Shown here: positions 40,501-52,500 of the stretch, piece after piece
Layout of the letters: each line of letters opens with the position of its first letter
Position numbering within the stretch: position 1 is the first letter of the stretch
Assembly (NCBI RefSeq): GCF_051020985.1
Contig: NC_134999.1
Location: 12,405,660 to 12,469,659, forward strand
Direction of reading: 5' to 3'
Source: Nomia melanderi
Lineage: Eukaryota > Arthropoda > Insecta > Hymenoptera > Halictidae
Length of the DNA: 64,000 bases
Notes under the pieces: model-generated
Seen by the model: the letters and a program-made list of their open reading frames with translations, nothing else
Databases searched by the model: none
What the model was told of the DNA's origin: nothing
Position numbers and translations under genes: made by a program

Positions 40501-43500
40501 TGCGTACACTCGCGAACTTTCGAAGTATTGCTTAACCCTATTTACGGTTTCTTTCGCAACTTACTTCTTCGAAGTTTTATTACTGCACAGATTTCATTGA
40601 GACAAATGTACGTTTAACCCTTTCTGCTCCAGAGGCGTCTCTCAGTTGCTGTTTCATTTGATACGACGGATTATAAAATTTGGTATTTAACCCGTTGCAA
40701 ATGAGGATAGTTTGAAGTATTAACCTTTTCCATGAGAAGCTAAATTATTGATTAAACTCTTAAATATCAGAAAAGAGAAGTATGAAACTAGGAAATTAGA
40801 GAATCATCTTTGTTTACGTAAATATTGAAATTAATTGTTTGCGAACTTTGATAGTAAAGTTGATCGCTTTTTCTGAATTTTGATTAGGAAATAAAAGAAA
40901 TTAGTGAAGGTGATTAATATTATGCAACTGTTATAGATTTGTTCCGTGGGTTACGCTAATCGCATATTACGTAATGGGTAATTTGCATATGAACTGAATT
41001 TCCATTTCTAATTATGATTCGATTGAATTGAATACAGAATATTAATTATTGATTAAATAACAATTATTGGGGATTATTGCTAAATTTTAATTAATTGGCA
41101 ATTAATTAATGGATTTTTAGGATAATCTTGATTATTGTATATAGAGGACATTTTTAATGAAAATTCCTTCTGAGTCTGAAAAGGTTACATAAATCATGTG
41201 CGAACGACAACATATCGTTAATAACGTGACAACAATATAAATTGGACAATATAATTTGTCTAAAATGGGAACGTAAAGCAACACAGCTTTCGCGAAGGGG
41301 CTAATTGAAAATTCATTAATTATGACTACAGTGGCAGATGTTTGCGCGTTCGCGACGCATGCAAACGGACAAAGCATAATACAACGGAAACTTCAATAAC
41401 GTTTAATGAAATTCATTGTATTATTTGCGAAACAAAATCTTTAATACATTTAACACTTTAACACAAACTGCTGTCCAATTTTCACTCGCGAAATATGATC
41501 GACAAATAATTAAAACCGTGTCCACGTTTTCACGGTTTGATTCGATGTTTGTCCCGTATGTTTTGTATAACACAAGTATCCATAATGGTATTAAAATCGA
41601 TTTAATGAATAAATAAATGATCTGCGATTTAAATGCGTTTGGATTATTTAAACCAGAATCGCGAATTCCTTCAGTTAATATACATATATAATCAAATGAA
41701 ATTAAATACATTAAGAAATTATATACGTAACATTTGAAGTAATTATTGGTCATAATAATTCAGTAATCTTCGATCATAATTTTAAAGTAATTACTTATTA
41801 TCATATGGTAGGTAATATTATTAATTATCAATTAGCAATATTAATAATTATTAATTATCATTAGAGTAGATCCAGGCGAACAGAATCACGGGACGAAACG
41901 GATAAAAATAAGAATATCGCCCGTATATGTTATGTCGTTACAGAAATCAGCATGCTGACTTTTATTTACTGCTCACTTTTAAGTTTTTTGCTTATAAAAC
42001 GAAGATTTTTAAGTGTTTCAATAATTTATTTTTACCCATATCGAAGCTGAATGTCTATTAATAAGATATTTATGAAAAATATTTTCATTTTAAGTTTTAA
42101 CTATTAGTTTTTCACTATTAAATCTGAACTGATCCGATTCCTGTTCAATTTTCTACGCCATCTTTAATCAACAAAATGACAAGAATGTATTTCAAATTGA
42201 AACAGGAATCTCCATGAAAGCTTTCAGAAAAATATTAATATAAACATGTAGAGTTAATTAACGTGAACGTTATACGCAAACGAGTAAACGTGAAATATTC
42301 ATTTTATAAATGAGCAGTGTCTGAGTATCAGTTCGTCAAGCGGAACACCATAAAGACTCCGGATACTGAGAAGAAAAAGGTAGACTCTTCGTTTCGTGAC
42401 ACTCATGGGATCTACGAAAGTCAAACATGTCTCAAGATTCAATGAAAGCTTCGCGACGAGACACTTTACAAACGTTTTCCGTGAACGCAAAGTCTCCGGC
42501 GGCGGAACGCCAGCTTCTCCGGTTAAAAATAACGGCGATGGTAATTATTCAAAGGCATGCGAGTGGATATTTTGACATGGTCATGCACGGGAACGACGTC
42601 ATCAAGGGTTCTATGGAACTTCGTGCTTCGGAATACGTGCCGCATGCACACGGTGTTGTTTAAGACGAGACAGAGTGGCCCGCTCAAGCAACGAAAAGTG
42701 TACCAGGAAGTCGGGAATTGCAGAAGTCAGTGAAAAGCATATTTTCTGAAATATCTGAAATAGTAATTATTAAATCAAATGCTCTATACGCTTGTAAAAA
42801 CATTAAGTATACAAAATTATATAAAATAAAATTGATTTGTAGGATTTGCAAAAATGGTATTAAGACAATTAAGAAAAAAATATATTTCACAAAATGTGAA
42901 ACATTTTCATGGAAATTACAAAATCATGAAGTCGAGTTTCCTTTTTCTGATTTTTATTCGTATCGACTAAAGTTTCAAATTTCCAATTTCCAACTTCAAA
43001 CAGTTCAAGTTACTCAATTCTTTTCCTTAACTTCTACATAATGAAGCTAACGATTCTTAAGTTTGAGAAATTAATCAACAATACTATAAAGCAAGTATTT
43101 CATCGGAAACGTCATTACCAGATTTACAAGCATTAAACGATAGGATCAGGGCCGAACATGCGAATTCTCTTTGCACGATGTTCTATCCAAGGTACACAGA
43201 AAAATTCGACAAATCCCCCATAACTCGAATACCGCCGCAAGCAGAAAATCCCGCGGCTACAGCTCGGCACACATAAAGATTGAAACAAAGACCTTCGAAT
43301 GGATGTCCTTCTTACCGGTTCACCCGGTACATTCGCGTCGGCGATAATTTAGTGTCAGAGCTGTAGTGGCCGTAAAACTCGCGCAGGCAGGAATACTTCG
43401 AAGCCTGTCTGCTGCTCGGAACCATAAACAACGATCTCTTATTTCGACGACTCTCAGGCTACGCCTATGTCTCACGGCGCCAGCTCCGTTTCTCACAGGT

Positions 43501-46500
43501 GTAGCTAGCCTAATGCCTGATCTAGACATAGATCTTTTGCCATCCGATGTTGCCAATGCTTGCCTACGCGGCTGAATGAAGAACGGCCGGGAACAAATGT
43601 TAAACGTTCCATTACGTCTGTTATTTCAAGCGAGAATAATTCATTTTGAAATAGGATCGAGGAATAGAGTCAGCGAAACTTGTTAAACTTTTGCTGCAAT
43701 GTATGCACCTGCGATCAGTTTGGCAGTTGATTTTAACTTGCTTGCTCTTTGAGAATTAGATCATTGAAGTTATGTTAATTGTGTGAAAATTATTGTTATT
43801 TTAACGTTAAATTGAAATGTTGATTATTTTCGAGTTATATTGAAATAGTAATTATTTTTATCGTAGATTATGCTTGATCTGATAGATTGAAAATTCAATT
43901 ATTGGAGTTTGAGAAGATTGAGAATACTAGGAGGCAGGAAACCGAGTGGTTTCCAGAGCAACATCGAATACCCTATGATTTACACGGTATGGGAGTAACC
44001 GGTGACTACACGGGACATTAGTTATTCTGTCAATGGAACAGCTGCCTCGAGACGATAGTCTTGTCCCTGTCGTTCCACAAAAAGTACTCTATTTTTAACT
44101 GGGAAAATTGATTTGTTCGAGTATTTTGATTCGGGGGAAGTGATTTGTGAAGCTATTTGTGCGAGGGAAAACAATTTATTCAAAGAATTTTGACGAGCGC
44201 AGATAATTTCCTGGAATATTTTTAACCGAGGAAAATAAATTGTCCGAGGAAATGGGTTGTCAAACTATTTAGAACATTGTTCAATTATCATGTTACCGTT
44301 TCAACTTCAAAGCGTAAATTGAATCTAGTAATTATACGATGCAAATATCTACACTTTCATATGTATTAATTTACAAAAATCAGACAGGTTTAAACTGGCA
44401 ATTAATTTACCCTGTCACGTACTTCATTAAATTCATAACGAAGTTGATACTTCACTAAACATTATTAACATCTTTATTTCATTTAATGCCACGTATTCGA
44501 ATATCCAATTAAAAATAAGGATTCTTGCAGCCTATTTATCGTACACCCTTAATTATCAAGCCGAAACGTGACATTCTCCAATTACTAAAATCCGAACAAA
44601 TAACTTAACGTTGATCGAGTAAAAATAAACACAGGTATAAATAAATTACCGAGGCAGTGCTGGGATTACACCGAAAAAAGGGGCAAGCACAACGTCATCC
44701 GACCGTCATTAAATTTAATCGTCTCCATTCATCATTCATCGATTCAAAATCCAACCGTTACCTAACCCAACATTACCTCGGAAAACGGATAAGACCCGTG
44801 CAAATAAATCAACGGTCGGCAATTAAAAATAAAAATTACTCTATAAATAAATGGACTAAGCTATACTCGAACTGCTCCGTAAAAAGATCGAGACGCAGCG
44901 TCGTCGGCCGGTCGCCATTAAATTTAATCCTCCCTATTTATCATTCATCGATCCGCGTGAAACGTTGATGTTCCGGATGCTCGCCGGACCGGAGTTAATC
45001 TTCACGACGTGTTGATTAAACGGCCGTTATAAATACGAAAGGCGATCGGCGTGCGATGGTAATCTGTTCCTCGGGTTAGGGTACGTTTACAGCGGAACTG
45101 CGATACTCGATCAGAACGCCGATGAGAACGGGGCGTAGAAATAATGCTTTCGTTTTATAATGGAAGCATTTACGTTGACGCAACGCATAAAGCTACGTTT
45201 AGTGTAATTGATTGTTGGTACAAATGATAAGAGTGCACTTTCACTTCATTCTCGGAATCATTAATCCTGTCATTCGTCTTTGTGGAATACAATCATTCGA
45301 TGACATGTATTTCTGCAGTACTACTTTATACTATTCAAATTGTTAGTTGCTAATTTTTAAAAATTAAATTTTCAAATATTTCAAAATATAAAGTTTCATT
45401 TTTAGAAGACTTTCAATCGTAGTCCTATACAATTTTTTGGCCTTGTTATTTAGTTATAGTGCACACATAATCATTTTAAAACGCAAGTTTAATTACCAGA
45501 AAACTGTCTTAAAAATAAATTTACTAATTACTTGAAGTTATTATTAGTATTAGTAATGTATATATATTCATTGTAATAGTTATTAGATAAAAACAACTGA
45601 GAATGGCAAGTTGGCCATGAATAAGTTAAGAAGTTAAATGTTTAAAGATCTTTAAAGATCTGGATCGAAATAGATACTATCTCGTTGCTTCATAACTCGA
45701 ACTATACGACTATCACAGTTTTGCTATAAATACATTAACACTAAATCTACCGAGCAGTTAACTTGACATTTTGAAATTCCTCTATACAAACTCAAAGAAT
45801 GCATCTATTGAGACTTTCATTCATTTAAAATTCAGCTTGAGTATTGCTAAATCAGTTTCTTTAATAATTTCTCAGAGAAATATCTATTCTCTTTTTAATA
45901 ATCGCAAAAACGAGAAATCAAGAATGGGTCATTTTGACCCATCTGGTAGTTTTAGTGTTAAAGAAAGATACTTCATAGTCGCTCCGATTGACGCGCGACT
46001 CTCTTAGTTCCGTTGTAAACGTACCCTTATACCGCTGGTCGCGTCGGGAGTCCGCGTATAGAGTCACCACGGCCCGGTGGCTCCGATCGCGATCATTTAT
46101 ACTGGATATTGTCGGTGATCTAATTTCGGGGCCGGTGCCAGACACCGGCAACGTGTCACGTCCGATTATGAGCCGGTGCCGAGCCACGCGCGGTTTACGA
46201 TCGAGCGTGTAATTAACCATCGACAGCCGGTCGATGTTTCCGCGGAGGCGATGAGAGTTGTTGCTGTTTTGCAGCCCGGCAGATTGATGGGTCAGATGAA
46301 ATTCGGGTGAAGGGCTCGATCGATTTATCGCTCGCATTAAATGTTGATCGCCACAGTTATGATCTGTATGCATATTTTTAAATTTTCGGTGCTGCAAAAA
46401 TGAAATTTGAAAAAGTAATTTGTCGGTTTCGATGAGAGTTCGGTGAAGTAATAGAAGTGAATTTTGATTGTGCAACTTGTTTTCAGTGTAATATAGTAGA

Positions 46501-49500
46501 GGTGAAATTGCATTTAATTATTTGTTTCTTTTGTAAGTTGATAATTATAATTTTGCGCAAACAGTAGTTGTCTATTTAAATTTGAATTATCCATTTCTGA
46601 TTTCAACGATGGAAAAGTTTGTCTGTATTTGATGAATTTCAATTCCTAAAATGATAAATTCTCATTAGCATTTGCCATATGAATACTTTTAATCGCCGTA
46701 TAATAACTCCCAATCTTATTCACCCTCGTAAACTTAATTAACATAAAAAATCCCTAATCCACAAGCTCAAACTTACCGCAAAAAGGAACTAAAGGAGAAT
46801 AGAATAAAAAAGAATCTTCCCTACAGAACACCTGAGAATGCCAGCTAGAATGGCCAAATCCTGATATCGCTGTTTAAAGTATCGAAATCTCCTAAAGATT
46901 CTTAATCCACAAGTAATCACTTTATAATATCAACCATTAATCTCATCCTTCCCACAAACTCAAGTTACTCGCACCAAAAAGAAACGAGAAGAGAAGAAAA
47001 TGAAAAAGAAACTTCCCTACAGAACACCTGCGAATGCCAGCCAGAAAGGGCTAAATCCCTTCGCGGCATCGGAGCTCGTTAATATCGGGCCCCGGTAAAT
47101 ATTTTTACCCTGGTCCGGGGCAAACACGGGCGCGAACTTCTGCGCCCGGGGTTCAATCAGCCGGGCTTACGCGATTTCTTGTTTCCCGTTCAAAGGGAAC
47201 GCGCAGCCCACAGGCGTTTCCTCCGCCGCGTTCGTTCGTTCGTTTGCGTCTCCCGGACGCAATTTCCATTTTTCAAAGAGAGGGAGGCTCGGCGACGCCA
47301 GCAGGAGCCGATGGGAACTTGACGAAACCAAATATGCGCCGACCCCGCCACCGCCGCGCTTTGATCAGCTCCTTGCTCGGAGAAAAGGGCGGCGCGGCCC
47401 GCGATCCGCGCGCTTTCCTACGCTTTTTCCATCGCGCGTACCAATCTCCGAGTTAATGTACGTCGTCTCTGTTTATGTACCTCTTCCGGGGTCCGACGCA
47501 ACTCGCGGAAACATTTCCTTGCTTGGGGAATAATTAATATCGAGGTCTCGTAAGAACTGGTTGGTCGCTTCGCGACGGTCCAAAGAGGAATCCTCGTGAA
47601 CCGAGATTGTAAGTGCGGTTGGATGGGTTGCAGGACCTAAAGACTTATGAATCATTGACCGTCGAATTTATTAAAGGTAACTATTTCGAATGAGGCAAAG
47701 GTTGCTTATGAAAATGGAAGACTGAGAACGCGAGAGGGTTTGCTTGGGGCTTGTTTGCTTTTTCATAATGGATACCGAATGTTTGCGAGTGAAATTGGAT
47801 GCGGGTTTTTAGGGAGTTATCGGCTGCAAAGCTTTGCCGAGAATTGGAAAAATATGAGGATTAATGAGTTTCGATGTAAATATAAATATTTATAATTTAG
47901 AAATATCTGATCGGAGGACTGTACCAACTTTAGCCTTCGGTAGATAAGAATTATTTCAATTAAAAGCTATTTCTATAAAAACCTGAATAATGAAAATCTT
48001 AAATACTAAAAAAGGAATAAACCACACTTCAATCTCTCATTATTCAAACAATCGAGTTACACACTTTAATTTGTCCATTATATACATCAAAATTCAAAGT
48101 CGCCGTTATGGCAGAATCTACCGCGAAGGATTAATTTCCACTATTCCAAACACCCTACACACGACGAAGATAAAACGCACCAAGAAACCGCAGACCGGTT
48201 CAGACAATTTGTCGTCACTGATAAAGCAATTAAATATCATCGCCGAGCCGAAATATCAGCTAATTCCGTGAATTCCTCCGGGCTGACTGGCGTGAAAAGA
48301 GAAAAACGGTCAGGTCCCTCCGGTCGGCCGGGTGCGGATGCTTTTAATAGGATCCAAATAGCCGTCGGTGTCCACGCGGAAAATCCGAATTTATGAACCG
48401 CCCGGGAAGATTTAAATTATTTAAATTTCCGAGCGGCGGCCGCCCCCGCTTTAATCCTGATTTACCACGTGGCTTTTCTTGTTACACACACGCGCTGGCC
48501 GTCGACCAGATTAACCGACCTGTTATCACGCGGACGCTTATAAAGCGTGTTCGCGGGGGCCGATAAGCAGCCGCGAGTGCCGCCCGAACTGTTCCGAGAC
48601 TCGCCACTGGATAACTGACCTTTCCGGTGCGGTAAGATCGCGCTGAAACCGCGGAATGTCACCCCCACGCTTCACCCTTTGCATTCCGCAATGAAAAATC
48701 ATTTATACTTTCTCGTCGATAATCCGTAATTGTATTGACGGTGTGATTTGAAAAGTACTTCGAAAGATAGGTAGTTGGTAGGCGGCAGTGTAAAGAATTA
48801 TTTTTTACTAGTAACATTGGAAGCAGGGTAATTTGAATAAATCTGATGTCAAAATCAAAAGAGTTGGAAATTGAGAAGTCGATGTAACGTTAAATAACGG
48901 AAGGAAGTAATATTAGAAATTAATTCTCTGCATTATAGTTCTATGATGCTATTTACTATAGACAATGTTTCATTCTTTATAGAGAATTCCAAACTGTACA
49001 ATTCAATGTTCATTCACATCAGGATCAATCGTGTCTACATTAATATTGTTAAATCGAGTCCTAACTTTTCCAAACCAGAAAGCTCATAATTTTAATTCTT
49101 CAATATTGAAGACACCAGCACCCCTAGCAATTGACAAAACTCAATACTAATTGACTCAAAAGAAATAAAATATTGGAAAAATGGAAAATTGCAACGCAAA
49201 AATAGAAAAGTGCAGCGAAAAACATCCACGCATCCGAAAACTTTCCGAAAGAAGGAAACAAACGTTGAACAGAGAAAGAGAAATGTATCGGATGAAAGGA
49301 ACGTATCACTCTAACCGAATCAAGGATCTGAACGAGACCGAGCCCCTCGCCGCAGAAAAGACACCCCATTACTCGCGTGTTTGCTTTAAACTCCGCGTCT
49401 CCTCGACACTTCCTTTCCCCCGGCCCGTGACTCCCGTTGAAAGGACACGGCATTAATCACCCGAAAGAAGCAGGAGAGAGCACCGAAAGGAAGCAAACTG

Positions 49501-52500
49501 TAAGTCCGGTTAATCGGTCTCCTAATCTCCCCGGTCTCCGGTGTCCGTGGCGATCGATCAAGAAAACCGTGTCAGGGGAGGAAAGAGTTGGCAGAGTGGC
49601 AGAGGGGGGAGGAGAGTGGACGTAGTCATCGCGATTTTTCATTTGTTTCGCGCCAGACCCAGCCTTTCGCCGGGCCGGAATAGCGTGCCGGCGCTTTATT
49701 CGTATCTCTGCACGGTTAAGTAATTGGAAGGTCCGGGGCGGTACGGTGATTTATCACCGGTTCCTTGACGGAACGAAAGACGAAGGGTTAGAGGGCAGAG
49801 ATTGTTGCCAAGGCTGACCAATGATCGATCGTTTCGATAGGTGTGTCGGGCAGACCGTCTGTTGTCGGCCTTGGATCGTGATTAAGTGATTTCCGCGAGA
49901 AAAGCACCGTGAACGGGCACTATGGGGGTGGGAGAGATGAAAACGGCTGGGAGGGAGTCGAGAAGATAAAGACAGACGCGTGAAATTAATGTTTGGAAGT
50001 CGCGATTTTAATTGTGTATTGAAGTAAATCGTGAGTTTCGATATTCACGTGTGTATGCGAGATGGTGGTGGAAGGGTAGGAAGCTGTAGAGACAGATGAC
50101 ATGCATTAGATAGATGAAAAAGGGTTCGATAAATATGGATAAAAAAGTGATATCTAGAAATTAAAAATAACTTGTGTTTGATGATTTAATGTAATGGATT
50201 ATTTATAAGAAATTTGTAAGTTTATTGTATATATTGATTATAATACAAGGGTAATGTGAATTCGTCATTGTTTATTAATTAATAGCTGCAGGGAGCAAAT
50301 GTAATATTTTCATTTCCAATTTTCCGATTACATTTAATACTTGCATACTTAAGTACGTTTGAAATAAGGATCTTGACTCGTCTCCTAGGTAACTGGAGTC
50401 AAAGTTTCGATTGATTTCAGGTCAGAATGACATCAAGAAGCTGCGCAAGGAGAACGAGCAGCTACGTAGGGAGATATGGAGCCTCCGAGACGAGTACGAC
50501 AAACTCGAGGACATTCTGAAGAGGCAGAAGAGTCGCGGGGAGAGCGAAGAATACGAGGTAGTTGGCGAACTTTGTGGGAAATTGGGTGTAATGAGGGATC
50601 AGTGATCGATAATTTGATATTGCAGACTGCGAAGCTAGTTGTTGTTGAAACTCGTTTCCTCTCGAGTAAATCATTTAGTCGTCTAATAGATGGAATCTCT
50701 TCCTCTTCTACTGATACGTAAACTTTGTATCAGACGTCTTTTGTTTTTACGATAGACGAAACGGAAAAGTTAAATACCTAAATAAATATCGTAAATTTTA
50801 GCTAAAGTTCGCAGAGATTGTTAGTTAAACTTTAACAACCTCAAGCTGTTCCTGTATTTCACTTTTATCTTTACTTGAAAAAACAATTTACGAAAGAATT
50901 AGCAAGGACACTTTATTATGTAATACATTATCCAGTTCTAAGAGAACCTCACAAAATATACAGCACCTTTTTTGCCCAAAAATAATTAGCAACCTCTAAC
51001 TTTGAATCCTATTTTTAACCTCTAAATATATTTTTTTGAGATTCATATCGCACCTAAATTATATCAAAATTTTTTATACTTACTTAACACCCCTCGCAAG
51101 TGATTCAAGCGCAAAATCCTTCCGAATTCTAAGCAGACACTCCACGCCCGATACCGTACACCGTAAATATTCCGGCTCGGTAGAAAATGGGGGCGGAGAG
51201 TGTCACGATCTCGCCGGGGCGAAGTTTCAAAGGAAATCATCCTCAATTCCAGATCCGCTCTGACGAGGACGATGGCCTGCAGTCCGACTATTCCCTCGAG
51301 GAGGACGAGGAGTTCGACGAGGACAAGACCACTCAGGAGCCCGACCGGGATCTCAATAAAGCTGAACAGCTAGAGAACGCGGAGAACCAGAAAATCTCCA
51401 CGGAAAAGATGACCAGCAGCCTGCACAGGTTGCACGTGGACTTCGACGACCTGTCGGTGGTCGAGGAGGAGGAGGAGCTGAAGAAGGAGAGGGACAAAGC
51501 GCCGTCGGAGGATGGTCAGCTGCCGAGGGAGGAGAAAAGTCCGTTTCCAATCCTTAAGCCGAGGCATCTGCACGAGAACATCCCGTTTTACCCAGCCGCG
51601 TACGAGCCACCTGACCTGACTAATTCCAGTTACTACACCGACTATCCCTTCAAGTTCCCAAGCACCGCGAATCTGATGATGACACCCGGTATGCCAGAAA
51701 TGGTGTCTTCTTGCCCTAGGCTGCAGCCTGATCCTTTACTCCCTAGCCTGCCAGGAGCTAACTTGGACCAAGGTAATGATCAAGTGCTCCATGCGCCACC
51801 TGTAGGTTGGCAGAGCAACCTGACGATTTCTCAGAAGCAGATGACACCGTATGGGCCAGCTGATATAACTGGTCCATCAATGGAAACTTTCCTACGGGTC
51901 CATCAAGATCACCCGAACCAAAGTTTCCCAGTGAACTCGGCAGGGTTTCCTAACTTTCCAGGGGTTGTTCAGAGAAGAAACGTTAACCTGAAGCAACCGA
52001 ATTTTATGTACAGTACAGGACCATTTGAGGACCAAGTTAATCTAGATAAGCTAAATGAAAATGGCTGGGCCTATGATGTTAATTCAGCAACTTCGAAACC
52101 TTTACTAAATCAAAGTCCAGGTGATTCGAAGACAAAGGACTCTGAAGAAAAACCTAAGCACTTTTTTGCTCCTTTGCCATCGAAAGTGAAGAGACAGAAT
52201 GAAGAATCTTCACCAACGATCAGCAACTTTGGAACAGGGAGCAGCTCCTGCAGCGCTAAGACTGAATCCACAGTGGTATCTAAGAACCAACTGATGCTCC
52301 AGAAAGGTTCAGCTGATATCTACGTAAATGGAGCCGTGCCCTGCGAGGATAATCCTTTAAGAAGTAAAGGAGAACAAAGAACGTTCCTCAGTACGGACAA
52401 TCTGTTGATCAACGACGAAAGGGGCACGTGTAATCAATTAACTAAGTCCATGTCGTGTCAAGATCTGCCTAGCGAGTCTCAACCAGCTTCAATGAACACC

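Larger units (their letters stand above)
22537..50420 (+). other. Intron 1 (about 27.9 kb)
   Basis: It is bounded by GTAAGA at 22537 and the acceptor TTGATTTCAG ending at 50420. Splicing restores a Gly codon at residue 59. It holds most of the repeats listed separately, a TA-flanked inverted-repeat element, two TTAA elements, several CpG islands and two enhancer-like candidates. I saw no convincing internal exon, but a short alternative exon could be missed by eye. An alternative first exon for this gene inside the intron would have to end in phase 1. Confidence 0.8.

Noticed and set aside
43975..44000. CCCTATGATTT similar to the family A element
   Set aside because: Similarity stops after about 11 bases and no TTAA end pair is present.
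45918..46475. 185-codon open frame on the - strand
   Set aside because: It overlaps the end of a MITE and a CpG-rich stretch; composition is random-like and no domain is recognisable.
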